DNA of 52,816 nt from Candidatus Poribacteria bacterium. Its GTDB lineage: Bacteria > Poribacteria > WGA-4E > WGA-3G. The position numbers and the translations under genes are program-made. The notes under the pieces were generated by a model. It worked only from the letters and a program-made list of their open reading frames with translations, made no database searches and had not been told where the DNA came from. The stretch spans positions 1 to 52,816 of the forward strand of contig JAJEIP010000110.1 of NCBI GenBank assembly GCA_022827885.1. The letters are read 5' to 3'. Shown piece after piece: positions 42,720 through 51,013 of this stretch; the stretch's first letter is position 1; every line of letters begins with the position of its first letter.

Positions 42720-43253
42720 CTATTTCTGTGCCGGTGAAGACCCGCCGACAAGCAGCTCCAAGGGCTCCGTTGATTCTCGCAAAAGTTTTAGTGCCGCCTC
42801 TCCCTGACAACGATGTTCGTTTTGAAGTTCAGATACGCGTGTTCTGAAAAGCAGCATCGTCTCGGAAACCCCGGGTTCCGTAACAGCACCAGCGAGCACG
42901 CCTCGAATAATCAATTGGACATTTTTGAGCGCGGGATTTTGTTGAACAGAAAGCGTTGCGCACTCGTGAATCAGAGAGCGATACTCGTTTAGCAAGTCCG
43001 GTCCTACAAGTGCATTGCTCTCTGTAACCAATGACTCAGCGTCCAAGACAAAACCGAAAGTTTGATCCTTTCCGTTCTCGTCAAAGATACTGTAGCGATC
43101 ATTGACAAACATAAAAATGTACTGGTGATCACCAGCTAAAAAATCCTCGATGCAAAACCTTTTACCATACCAATCTTTTGCCGGAACAATAGTGCCCTTC
43201 TCAAGACACTCATTGTAATGAGATTCGTCAGTCGTGTAATATGCATCAGCCAT
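42720..43253 (-). CDS. Hypothetical protein
   Basis: A 177-residue soluble protein with no signal or membrane segment. AAAGGTT 5 nt before the ATG supports the start. The N-terminal half is acidic and aromatic ('CLEKGTIVPAKDWYGKRFCI', 'QYIFMFVNDRYSIFDENG'); the middle is helical ('LVGPDLLNEYRSLIHECATL'); the tail is glycine/serine-rich ('LLVGGSSPAQK'). No family recognised. It lies 32 nt before the RimK-like gene on the same strand, so it may be a partner of that pathway. Confidence 0.65.
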   Translation of the reverse strand: MADAYYTTDESHYNECLEKGTIVPAKDWYGKRFCIEDFLAGDHQYIFMFVNDRYSIFDENGKDQTFGFVLDAESLVTESNALVGPDLLNEYRSLIHECATLSVQQNPALKNVQLIIRGVLAGAVTEPGVSETMLLFRTRVSELQNEHRCQGEAALKLLRESTEPLELLVGGSSPAQK

Positions 43254-43318
43254 AAGATAACCTTTCTGTAACTATAACCCAAGTTGTTACTAACAAATTT
43301 TGATATTTTGCTTGAGTA

Positions 43319-43351
43319 TTTCTACAGATTTCTTCAATATATCTGTAGAAA
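43319..43351 (-). terminator. Hairpin after the PIN module
   Basis: tttctacagat / atctgtagaaa, a perfect 11-bp stem with an 11-nt loop, just 7 nt past the stop of the small partner gene. It has no clear T-run, so it is a possible weak terminator or mRNA-end stabiliser. Confidence 0.5.
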
Positions 43352-43358
43352 ACTCATG

Positions 43359-43604
43359 TTATTGTATTAGAGTTTTAAGAGTTTTGGCAACACACTCAGA
43401 ATCGTTTTCAGCTTGTTGGATCTGTTTAACGAGCGTTTCAACATCGGATATGCCTACCCATTGCCGCCGTTCTTCGGTATAATCACCTGTGCCAGCTTGA
43501 AATTGATGGATAAAACGTACCATTCCAACAGGTCCGAGTTTGTCAACTAATGCCTTAAAACCGAGTTCCAAAATTTGTTCATCTGTCATGAGACGTACAT
43601 CCAT
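43359..43604 (-). CDS. Small partner (putative antitoxin) of the PIN protein
   Basis: Eighty-one residues ('MDVRLMTDEQILELGFKALV', 'QFQAGTGDYTEERRQWVG'). AAGGAGG lies 9 nt before the ATG at 43604, overlapping the end of the PIN gene. A toxin-antitoxin pairing is likely from position and size. The N-terminal half is probably helical and the 'ERRQW' part resembles small proteins often found next to PIN-domain genes. No DNA-binding motif can be named with confidence. Confidence 0.65.
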   Translation of the reverse strand: MDVRLMTDEQILELGFKALVDKLGPVGMVRFIHQFQAGTGDYTEERRQWVGISDVETLVKQIQQAENDSECVAKTLKTLIQ

Positions 43605-43606
43605 TT

Positions 43607-44080
43607 TCAATTGCCTCCTTTACCACGCGTATGTTCTTGTAACCATGTATTTGGATCTTCGACTCGGACGCGAAGTTGAGATCTCAAACGTTTTGCCCTC
43701 CTAATCAAAGCATCATCTGTAGTGAGGAAAACATCTGCTTTACCGGTTTCAGCGCAAGCGATATGCAAAGCATCGTACTCTTTAAATCCCAATGCTTCAA
43801 GCTGCTTACCTCTGAAAGTCTCTGACACACCAACAGAAACGAAAATAGCCTGAGGTATGGAAGTGAAAAGTGCTTTTACGAAAGAACGCTTCGTTGAATC
43901 AGAAATTTGGTTAATCTCAAACTGTAAAACCTTGCTGGTAATTGACTGCCATTCTCCGTTCCAGAAGCGAGAGATAATCTGCATGATCGCTGTAGTTTCA
44001 GACTTAATTCTATTTTGCATCTGATTATCGTAAGGACGACTTACACAACAACTATCAAAATAGATTTTATAGGTTTTCAT
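43607..44080 (-). CDS. PIN-domain protein (VapC-like)
   Basis: A 157-residue PIN-fold ribonuclease. The acidic residues are in the expected order: D9 ('IYFDSCC'), E55 ('LQFEINQ'), D103 ('EYDALHIACAE') and D122/D123 ('LTTDDALIRRAK'). Such proteins cut RNA with metal ions, often as toxins. Its ATG overlaps the TGA of the DUF262 gene (ATGA) and the small gene follows after 2 nt, so three genes are expressed as one coupled unit. Confidence 0.85.
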   Translation of the reverse strand: MKTYKIYFDSCCVSRPYDNQMQNRIKSETTAIMQIISRFWNGEWQSITSKVLQFEINQISDSTKRSFVKALFTSIPQAIFVSVGVSETFRGKQLEALGFKEYDALHIACAETGKADVFLTTDDALIRRAKRLRSQLRVRVEDPNTWLQEHTRGKGGN

Positions 44081-45744
44081 TCCGGACTAATCCAAATTTT
44101 GAGTGCTTTCTCCGCGAGTTCATCTATCCTTGCCAGGATAGCATTTTTGTTCCATCGTTCCGCTTGCGCAATGCTCCGATTTAACCGCAAAGGACTATCG
44201 CGGAACCCACCGACTATGCATTGTTTTTTTTCAAAGGGACGGTCACTTAACTTTGGATTGTATCCAGTAAGAGTAAGGTTACCAATCGTGTGAAGGTATT
44301 TACCTTGTATCTCTTGAAAGTTTTCCCCTAATTCTTGCTGCCATGCTTCAGACAGGTTGGGGTTTTGCGGCATTACGTGTTCGATCGTGTAATCCTCAAT
44401 GCTGATTGGTTCTCTGCGTTCATAGTTTTCCAGTTTGCGCAGTAGATAATTGCGCCTATTAAAGTTATAAACGTCTTTGAGCTTGAATGCACGTTTGAAC
44501 TCGTCATCTTGTGGATAACGTCCTCTGTAGGGAAGCCGCGAGAAAGTACTTTTCAGACTCTCCATATAATTACTTTTGTCAACCTTCATCATCAATGAAG
44601 CGAAGATCTTATTCAAAATGTTTGTTGGGATACTACAGATAGACCGCCGGAAGACATAACTCTCTACCAATCGAAGGATTTCGATCATCTCTGCTTTTTC
44701 AATTTGTCCGTTCGCATGGTCTTCATAAACTTCGAGTAAAAATGGACGTGCAACTCCAGCACCCAGTTCATCAATATCTTCAAAGCACTCCCGCAACTCC
44801 AAATCCTCTTCTTGGAGTAAAACGAATTTAACATAGTGTTTTGAATAACGAGCAATGCCTGCGATAATCATCTCCAACTTTTCCACATCCGCTGTGCTGG
44901 AAATATGCGCTTTGAATTTTTCGTAAACTCTCTTAATATTCGGGATTTGCCTTGTCTCTAGCGTTAGGTAGTCACGGATAAACCAGTCAAACCATTTCGC
45001 GTATTCATCACCAAAACGTTGTTCCATAGGGAACCAGTAATCTTTATAGAGTTTGTTCTGTTGATCAGAAGGCTGGCCCATGAGTATATAGTTGCGAATC
45101 AGATCCGCTTCGGAAAGTTCAAGGCCGGTGGAGTTGAGGCTTTCATAAATCAGTTGGGGGTTATCGTAACGGTGATCTAGGGCAATGTCTACAATCATTA
45201 GTTTTTGGATTCCAGTGTAGACTGCTTGCAGATCGGCATGTTTAAGTTTAGCTTCAAAAAATTCAAAATTTTCCACCAAGCGGCGAGACGCGTCATCAGA
45301 GTATTCTCTGTTTTCTAACAACTGGATCAACGTCTCCTTATCATAACCTGTGAGTAATAGCTTGTAGTGCAATTCACCGTCTGTTTTGTCATTAAAAAGA
45401 TAAAAACTTGAAAGTTGGTCTAAAGTTATGCCGATTTCATTGTTTTGCTCTTCAATAGCTTTGCCTAGTGCCAAAATTAAGAGGGATAAAGTCGTTAACC
45501 GCTGTTGACCATCAATAACAAGCAATCGAGATACCGAGGCAACACTCTGTACCCCATCAGCCATGTAGACAATTGAACCCAAAAAATGAGATGGAATATC
45601 ACTATTTTGCCCAATACGCAGTACATCATCCCAAAGTTGTTCGCATTGACGCTTCCGCCAACTGTATCTGCGTTGAAAAATTGGAATGAAAAATTGGTTT
45701 CGAGGCTCTAAGAATCTCAGAAAATTTGTTTCATACGCTTGCAT
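44077..45744 (-). CDS. DUF262/DUF1524 (GmrSD-like) restriction-type protein
   Basis: A 555-residue protein with the two domains of the GmrSD type IV restriction system. DUF262 is at the N-terminus: 'FFIPIFQRRYSWRKRQCEQL' and 'LLVIDGQQRLTTLSLLI' (ParB-like nucleotide-binding D-G-Q-Q-R at 79-83). DUF1524, an HNH-type nuclease, is at the C-terminus: 'YTIEHVMPQNPNL', 'GNLTLTGYNPKLSDRPF'. GmrSD cuts glucosylated hydroxymethylcytosine phage DNA using nucleotide hydrolysis, so an antiphage role is probable. AAGGT lies 9 nt before the ATG. Its fusion into one operon with a PIN protein is discussed in the findings. Confidence 0.88.
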   Translation of the reverse strand: MQAYETNFLRFLEPRNQFFIPIFQRRYSWRKRQCEQLWDDVLRIGQNSDIPSHFLGSIVYMADGVQSVASVSRLLVIDGQQRLTTLSLLILALGKAIEEQNNEIGITLDQLSSFYLFNDKTDGELHYKLLLTGYDKETLIQLLENREYSDDASRRLVENFEFFEAKLKHADLQAVYTGIQKLMIVDIALDHRYDNPQLIYESLNSTGLELSEADLIRNYILMGQPSDQQNKLYKDYWFPMEQRFGDEYAKWFDWFIRDYLTLETRQIPNIKRVYEKFKAHISSTADVEKLEMIIAGIARYSKHYVKFVLLQEEDLELRECFEDIDELGAGVARPFLLEVYEDHANGQIEKAEMIEILRLVESYVFRRSICSIPTNILNKIFASLMMKVDKSNYMESLKSTFSRLPYRGRYPQDDEFKRAFKLKDVYNFNRRNYLLRKLENYERREPISIEDYTIEHVMPQNPNLSEAWQQELGENFQEIQGKYLHTIGNLTLTGYNPKLSDRPFEKKQCIVGGFRDSPLRLNRSIAQAERWNKNAILARIDELAEKALKIWISPE

Positions 45745-45858
45745 AAGCTTATACCTTCATATTAGTAAAATAAGTACATCAATATCGGATGTAAGGGCAG
45801 TAATTATGTGCTGTAGGTTAGAATTTATCAAACGGAATCTCACGAAGGGACCAAGCAT

Positions 45859-46881
45859 TTAGCCTGCATCCGTCTTATAGGTCATAATCAAGAAATCCGC
45901 CAACTCCTCAAACGTATCAAAAATCCGATCACACAAATTCTCGAAAAAGATACTCCGGGTTCCAGGATAAACCGCATATACAGGCTTGTTATGACGGGAA
46001 GCGTAATTCATCTCGCTGAGAACACCCGGCGATAACTTATCCGTCGGATAAATCACAACCACGAAATCGCTCTGGTGAACGAACTGATAATCCCGTGAGA
46101 TTGTTCGGGTTTGAATCTGTTCAATCACGTCTTCACCCATTTCACTCACGCGTGGGGCATCAGCACTTTCGTCTTTCGTGAGAGTAACAAGCTCCATATC
46201 CTTAATCGTGAGCGGATCGAAGACAATGAAGGAACGACTCAGTTTTTCTCCGATCTCGCGGATCTTCTCAATTTCCTTGGGCGTATCCCGCAGGAGCGTG
46301 ATGGGGTAACTGAGGTAAAATTTCGGTTTCGGTGAGAAGAGGAGTTCATAAAAATTTTCGAGCGTGTGTTGTCTCGCAACGGTATAATGGGGTTTCTCCG
46401 TGAAATGTGCGAGTTGCCGCGTCAGGAACTCTTCTTCATCCAACCAGACGTTGAGTGCCGCTTTTCCCATCCCTTCCCATTGGGACGTATTTTCCATTCG
46501 TTCCGATATATCGGTGATGTTGTCAACAACGTTAATGAGCAGATCCGGTAGAAGAATATCGATATCTTTAAAAGAAAATCCCTCAATAAGGCTCCCACGC
46601 CACCGGAAACAGGCGTGTAATCCAATGATAGCATGCTCATAGTCCTCGGCGCGCCGAGCGATTTCATAGAAAGCCGTGCGCCGTGCCAATGATAAAACCG
46701 CAGGATCCGAATCAAGCACTTTGTCCGTAAAATGGACACGCGCCTCTGCAGCAACACGGTGCATCACATCGCCGACATTGAAGAAACCGATGTTCAACTT
46801 CCGTTTCATGCACAGTATCTTAAAATTCGCCATCAGCTCCTTACGCCCCGAACAACTGATACCCGTACAAATAATTTTCAT
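45859..46881 (-). CDS. Fusion of adenylate-kinase-like P-loop domain with deoxyribosyltransferase-like domain
   Basis: A 340-residue soluble protein. Residues 1-130 resemble archaeal adenylate kinase (AdkA): 'IICTGISCSGRKEL' at the P-loop, 'FFNVGDVMHRVAAEA', 'LARRTAFYEIARRAED' and 'HACFRWRGSLIEGF' followed by 'LLINVVDNITDISER'. The P-loop is off-pattern (G-x4-G-R-K rather than G-x4-G-K-S/T). Residues about 185-320 look like a nucleoside 2-deoxyribosyltransferase/TIR-related fold: 'FYLSYPITLLRD', 'SDFVVVIYP' and 'PGVLSEMNYASRHNKPVYAV' with E290 in the place of the catalytic Glu. I start at 46881; the Shine-Dalgarno is weak. The combination hints at nucleotide-signalling or defence, but this is inferred. 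Confidence 0.75.
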   Translation of the reverse strand: MKIICTGISCSGRKELMANFKILCMKRKLNIGFFNVGDVMHRVAAEARVHFTDKVLDSDPAVLSLARRTAFYEIARRAEDYEHAIIGLHACFRWRGSLIEGFSFKDIDILLPDLLINVVDNITDISERMENTSQWEGMGKAALNVWLDEEEFLTRQLAHFTEKPHYTVARQHTLENFYELLFSPKPKFYLSYPITLLRDTPKEIEKIREIGEKLSRSFIVFDPLTIKDMELVTLTKDESADAPRVSEMGEDVIEQIQTRTISRDYQFVHQSDFVVVIYPTDKLSPGVLSEMNYASRHNKPVYAVYPGTRSIFFENLCDRIFDTFEELADFLIMTYKTDAG

Positions 46882-47027
46882 TTTTTTTAACCATGTACTC
46901 CTGGGCGATGCATCTGTTATCAGTGTCGATCTCAAATTTGTTAAAAAACCTGCTTTAGGGTATCAATGGTTTGTCAACAATTAGAAATCTGCAAGGACAA
47001 CGGACGCAGCAGCTCATATTTAATAGT

Positions 47028-47810
47028 TTAAAGATTCGCGAGTGCCTTTTGTTCTTCCTTTTGCCATGGACGATGCGCCGGTGTATCCAGTTTCTTAGGG
47101 GGGGCACCGAAGACGAGAATATACGCTCTACGCGCTTCCGGTGTCCGGTTCGGCGCAGAGTAGTGTAATGTCCGACAGTGATGGAAAGTCGCACCCCCTG
47201 CCGGTATCGGGCATGCGACTGCCTCTGATACCTCAACATCATCTGTCACCAACCCGTGCACGAGCGGATCGTTATCGATGTGCCGATGCCAACGCACCGC
47301 GCCTTTGTGAGATTTCGGGATGAATTGGAGACACCCACTCTCAACTGTCGCCTTATCAAGCGGCAGCCAAACACTCAGACTGTGCGGTAGCACTTCTGGA
47401 TTCCAATACGCCTCATCTTGATGCCATGGCGTTTCATTGCCGTAATGTGCAGGCTTCAAAATCATGTGTCCACCGCCGCTTACCTTGTCAGTCGCGACAC
47501 GCAGCAACTTCGCGGCGAGCCGTTGCGCGTTTCGGAAATAGACAGTCTCACGGAGTTCCGGGAATCGCGCCTCTGGACCTAACACCTGCGGCAACGTCTC
47601 TCGTCCGGTATGTGCCCGTGGACCCGCAAGATCGAAATACCGTCCCTCCGCTTCGCCAGTCCGTTCCGTGAAAAGTTCATCGTAGATACCTTTAAGCCAC
47701 TCAACCTCTGCATCTGTCGTGATGCGTGGAATGCTTAGGTATCCGTTCTCTTGAAAGAAGGCGATCTGTTCGTCAGTTACATCAACGTGCAAATTGTCGT
47801 TAGATTGCAT
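47028..47810 (-). CDS. Phytanoyl-CoA dioxygenase (PhyH) family protein
   Basis: A 260-residue Fe(II)/2-oxoglutarate oxygenase. Iron ligands are H130 and D132 in 'PWHQDEAYWNPE' and H216 in 'CRTLHYSAPN'; 'GCLQFIPKSHKGAVRWH' is the conserved middle block. R222 or R227 may bind 2-oxoglutarate. Its start is 3 nt after the SppA gene stop, with only a weak GGTGA before it, so it is probably translated by coupling. The substrate is unknown. Confidence 0.9.
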   Translation of the reverse strand: MQSNDNLHVDVTDEQIAFFQENGYLSIPRITTDAEVEWLKGIYDELFTERTGEAEGRYFDLAGPRAHTGRETLPQVLGPEARFPELRETVYFRNAQRLAAKLLRVATDKVSGGGHMILKPAHYGNETPWHQDEAYWNPEVLPHSLSVWLPLDKATVESGCLQFIPKSHKGAVRWHRHIDNDPLVHGLVTDDVEVSEAVACPIPAGGATFHHCRTLHYSAPNRTPEARRAYILVFGAPPKKLDTPAHRPWQKEEQKALANL

Positions 47811-47813
47811 AGT

Positions 47814-49631
47814 TCACCGAATTAAAACGTCATAAGGTAAAATTGTTACCACTTGTGTCCCATCTTCAAAACCAAACAGACTCAACCACGTGACGACATG
47901 CTGCCACCGATTACCGAATACGGACAAGGCAGGATGACTCGTTGTCAATTCGAGGGGTAACTGAACCGAACCCTCCATATCCTCGATCATCCGTTCCATG
48001 AGTTGCTCAAAAAAGGGTTTCTGCTTCGGTAACACGATAAGGTTAACTTCCTCATCATCGGCAAAACCCGCCTGCGCTTTAGCGATAGACAGTGCAGTCT
48101 CAAGCCCGCCGAGTTCATCAACGAGTCCAAGTGCTTTCGCTTGTTTACCTGTCCAAACACGTCCTTGCGCGATCTCATCGACTTCATCGAAGGATTTGCT
48201 TCTGCCTTCCGCCGCCTTACTCACAAAATCCTTATACACCGTTTTCATCATCTTTTCGACGCGTTCCCGTTCGGTCGGTGTAAAGCCGCCGTAGTCCGAA
48301 TAAAGGGTCGCGTTCTGACCGTGTGCGATGATCTCTTTCGTCAAACCGATTTTGTTATAAAATCCCTTCATGTTCAGCTTACCACCGAACACACCGATTG
48401 AACCCGTCAGTGTGCTTGGGTGTGCGACGATGGTCCCAGCCGCCATTGCAATATAATAGCCACCCGATGCTGCGACATCTCCCATAGAAACGACAACCGG
48501 CTTTTCGCGTTGTGTGAGCATCACTTCCCGCCAAATCAGATCCGAGGCGAGCGCAGAACCTCCCGGACTGTCTATGCGTAGCACAACTGCCCGAACGGTA
48601 TCATCGGTGCGCGCTTTCTCGAACGCCTCCTTCAGTGTACTCGGCATAATCACTGACGTTGAAGGAAATAGCTGATCGATATCCGGTAAAATGGGTCCAT
48701 CCGCATAAATAAGTGCGATCTGATTTTCCGCCGTGCTTTTTGCCCGTTGCGGTGGATTTAACAGACTGAGCAGCTGCATGAGTCCGGCGAAACTGTTCAT
48801 ATCCGGCACTTTTCGCTTACGCTCGTAATCCGGCTTGACAACCTGAACATCTTCGAATGGAGACGCTGTCTTTAGGGTATCAAGGAGTTCGTCGTAGTAT
48901 TGCAACGCATCAACCAATTGCTTCTGATGTGCTTCTTCCGCAGTGAACGGACCGCTATTTATTAAAGCCGACACCTCCTCAGCAGTAATACCGTCTCGGC
49001 TCTCAGCGATGTGCGCCAGCAATTGGGCGTATAAATCGTCCAGTAGCGCGGTCATCGACTCACGAAACGCATCAGACATGCCGTCCCGCATATAGGGTTC
49101 AACACCCGACTTGTATTTTCCCATCGCCAACATATCGGCTTCGATGTCCAACTTGTCCAGTAGTCCCTTATAGAAAAGCACTTCGGCGCGTAAGCCCGTT
49201 AAATTGAGACTTCCGGCAGGCATCAGGATAACGCGCTCCATCGCAGCGGCCAGGAGGTATTCGGTATTACCACCGCTTTCCAGATACCCGATCGTCTCTT
49301 TTTCGGTTTCCCGGAATTCGTGAAGTTTATTGCGAATTTCTTGGAGCGTTGCCCACCCGACGCTGACATTCTCTATTTTGAAGACAATCCCAGCAATTTC
49401 ATCATCTGTTTTGAGTGTATCCAATTTTTTAAAGAGCCCGCGTAGCGTTTTCGTCGAGGAGGTTCCAAAGGTGTTGACTGTTTTGGTATCGGTGTAGGTG
49501 CCCCCCAATGTGAACGCAACATATTTTTTAACGGAGGGAACGATTTCTACCATCGCCTGTTCCTCAGCAAATATGGGTGAAACGAGAACAAGCAACGCCA
49601 AGAGAAACGCGCATTTTTGTAAGAATCTCAT
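47814..49631 (-). CDS. sppA: Signal peptide peptidase SppA, 67K type
   Basis: A 605-residue membrane serine protease with two related ClpP/crotonase-fold halves that degrade cleaved signal peptides and other membrane-bound peptides. GAGAGGA precedes the ATG at 49631 and residues 1-22 are a signal/anchor segment. The Ser-Lys dyad is K174 ('GKYKSGVEPYMRDGMSD') in the first half and S389 ('SMGDVAASGGYYIA') in the second, corresponding to K209/S409 of E. coli SppA. 'TLTGSIGVFGGK' is the strand after the Ser. The length matches the tetrameric E. coli type. It has its own promoter at 49671-49698. Confidence 0.92.
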   Translation of the reverse strand: MRFLQKCAFLLALLVLVSPIFAEEQAMVEIVPSVKKYVAFTLGGTYTDTKTVNTFGTSSTKTLRGLFKKLDTLKTDDEIAGIVFKIENVSVGWATLQEIRNKLHEFRETEKETIGYLESGGNTEYLLAAAMERVILMPAGSLNLTGLRAEVLFYKGLLDKLDIEADMLAMGKYKSGVEPYMRDGMSDAFRESMTALLDDLYAQLLAHIAESRDGITAEEVSALINSGPFTAEEAHQKQLVDALQYYDELLDTLKTASPFEDVQVVKPDYERKRKVPDMNSFAGLMQLLSLLNPPQRAKSTAENQIALIYADGPILPDIDQLFPSTSVIMPSTLKEAFEKARTDDTVRAVVLRIDSPGGSALASDLIWREVMLTQREKPVVVSMGDVAASGGYYIAMAAGTIVAHPSTLTGSIGVFGGKLNMKGFYNKIGLTKEIIAHGQNATLYSDYGGFTPTERERVEKMMKTVYKDFVSKAAEGRSKSFDEVDEIAQGRVWTGKQAKALGLVDELGGLETALSIAKAQAGFADDEEVNLIVLPKQKPFFEQLMERMIEDMEGSVQLPLELTTSHPALSVFGNRWQHVVTWLSLFGFEDGTQVVTILPYDVLIR

Positions 49632-49670
49632 TAATTTTCCTCTCTTTTAGCATCCAATTTGACTTCATCA

Positions 49671-49698
49671 TTCTACCATAAAACGGCAGGTGTGTCAA
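49671..49698 (-). promoter_or_regulatory. Promoter of the sppA-PhyH pair
   Basis: Minus strand TTGACA (49698-49693), a spacer of about 16-17 nt, and TAGAAT (49676-49671), about 40 nt before the SppA start. Confidence 0.75.
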
Positions 49699-49720
49699 GT
49701 GGCAAATCCTTTGCCCCTTT

Positions 49721-51010
49721 TCATTCTCCAATCTGCCGTGCAATGAGCGTCAGGTCCAAAATATTGACGATCCCGTCCCCGTTGAGGTCCGGTGAATCCT
49801 GCCCAAAACGCGAGGCAACAAACGTCAGATCCAAAATATTGACAACACCGTCGGCGTTGACATCAGCAGGCTCTTGCCGACTTTCCTCAAAACGCTCAGC
49901 GATAAACGTTAAATCTAAGGTATTGATGACCCCATCACCGTTAGCATCCCAGGGAATCTGTGCTGGTTCGGATGCAAGTTCCCACAGCAGAATTGTGCCA
50001 TCCCAACTTCCACTCGCAAGCGTTTCACTATCGGGTGAAAAGGTCAGCTGTGTTATATCTTTTGTATGCCCTTTGAGAATAGCCGTAGGCAATTCTTGCG
50101 GTTCGTCCGTCCGGAAGGTAGATGCATCCCAGAGTAAAATAGTGCCGTTCCAACTCCCACTCGCAAGCGTCCCCCCGTCTGGCGAGAATGCTAACGCACC
50201 CACCTCGCCTGTGTGCCCTCTGAGCGTCGAAAGCCGCTCAGCAGTGTCGGCATCCCATAGCTGGATCGGTCCGTAAGTTCCGCTACTTGCTAAGGTTTTA
50301 CTATCCGGGGAGAACGCCAATCCAAAGACATCATCCCTACGTCCGCCGACCAAGTCCTGTTTACCAAGCGTCGCGCGATGTTGTCCTGAAGCGACATCCC
50401 ACAAAAGAACCGCTTTGTCACCACCACCACTTGCCAACGTCTTGCCATCCGGCGAAAACGCCAACTCAAAAATCCAGTGTATATGTCCTTCAAGGGTGGC
50501 TTGGCGTTCTCCAGTTGCTAAATCCCACAGAAGGATCACATCGTTTTCACTCGTACTCGCGAGGGTGCTACCGTCTGGAGAAAACGCCGCTGTCCCGAAG
50601 AAATCTGGCAACGTGAGGAGTGTCCGTGCACCACCCGTTGCATGCCAGAGATGAACCATGCCTTCAGAATTTGCCCTATTGATATAAGCTACACCATCCG
50701 GTAAAAACGCCGCAGCTCTAATCCAACGGTTATGTCCGGTAAAGATGGATTCCTGCTCTTCTGCTGTTTCTACGTTCCATAGACGGAGGATACCATCCTC
50801 ACTTCCATTCATAAGCATGCTGCCATCTGGAGAAAAGTCAAGTGTCGTAACAACCCCTGAGTATGCATGGAGAACGGCCTTCGGTTGAATATCAACAGGG
50901 TTTGGTGGGGTCTGCAGGGTATCAAGGCTCCACAAGTGAACCGTATTATCATCACCTACAAAAATGAATAGTAGAAAAAGAATAAAAAAGAGAATCTTCG
51001 GCTTTCGCAT
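49721..51010 (-). CDS. WD40-repeat protein with C-terminal dockerin-like repeats
   Basis: A 429-residue protein. A hydrophobic N-terminus ('MRKPKILFFILFLLFIFVG') leads at once into WD blades. About eight blades follow, each with a 'LAFSPDGKTLASGS...ILLWD' pattern, enough for a 7- or 8-bladed propeller. The last 75-80 residues are three dockerin-like calcium loops ('DANGDGVINTLDLT', 'DVNADGVVNILDLT', 'DLNGDGIVNILDLT'). Dockerin-like modules hold proteins to cohesins or other surface partners. The signal sequence joins a blade without its usual start, so the first blade may be partly lost. GGAG inside the previous gene's end serves as ribosome binding site; the gap is 3 nt. Confidence 0.85.
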   Translation of the reverse strand: MRKPKILFFILFLLFIFVGDDNTVHLWSLDTLQTPPNPVDIQPKAVLHAYSGVVTTLDFSPDGSMLMNGSEDGILRLWNVETAEEQESIFTGHNRWIRAAAFLPDGVAYINRANSEGMVHLWHATGGARTLLTLPDFFGTAAFSPDGSTLASTSENDVILLWDLATGERQATLEGHIHWIFELAFSPDGKTLASGGGDKAVLLWDVASGQHRATLGKQDLVGGRRDDVFGLAFSPDSKTLASSGTYGPIQLWDADTAERLSTLRGHTGEVGALAFSPDGGTLASGSWNGTILLWDASTFRTDEPQELPTAILKGHTKDITQLTFSPDSETLASGSWDGTILLWELASEPAQIPWDANGDGVINTLDLTFIAERFEESRQEPADVNADGVVNILDLTFVASRFGQDSPDLNGDGIVNILDLTLIARQIGE

Positions 51011-51013
51011 TTT

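Noticed and set aside
49659-50276. Plus-strand frame of about 205 residues opposite the WD40-dockerin gene
   Set aside because: It is antisense of repeated blades and dockerin loops; its product repeats 'TSSAR/SKILTTPS'-like words and no known domain.
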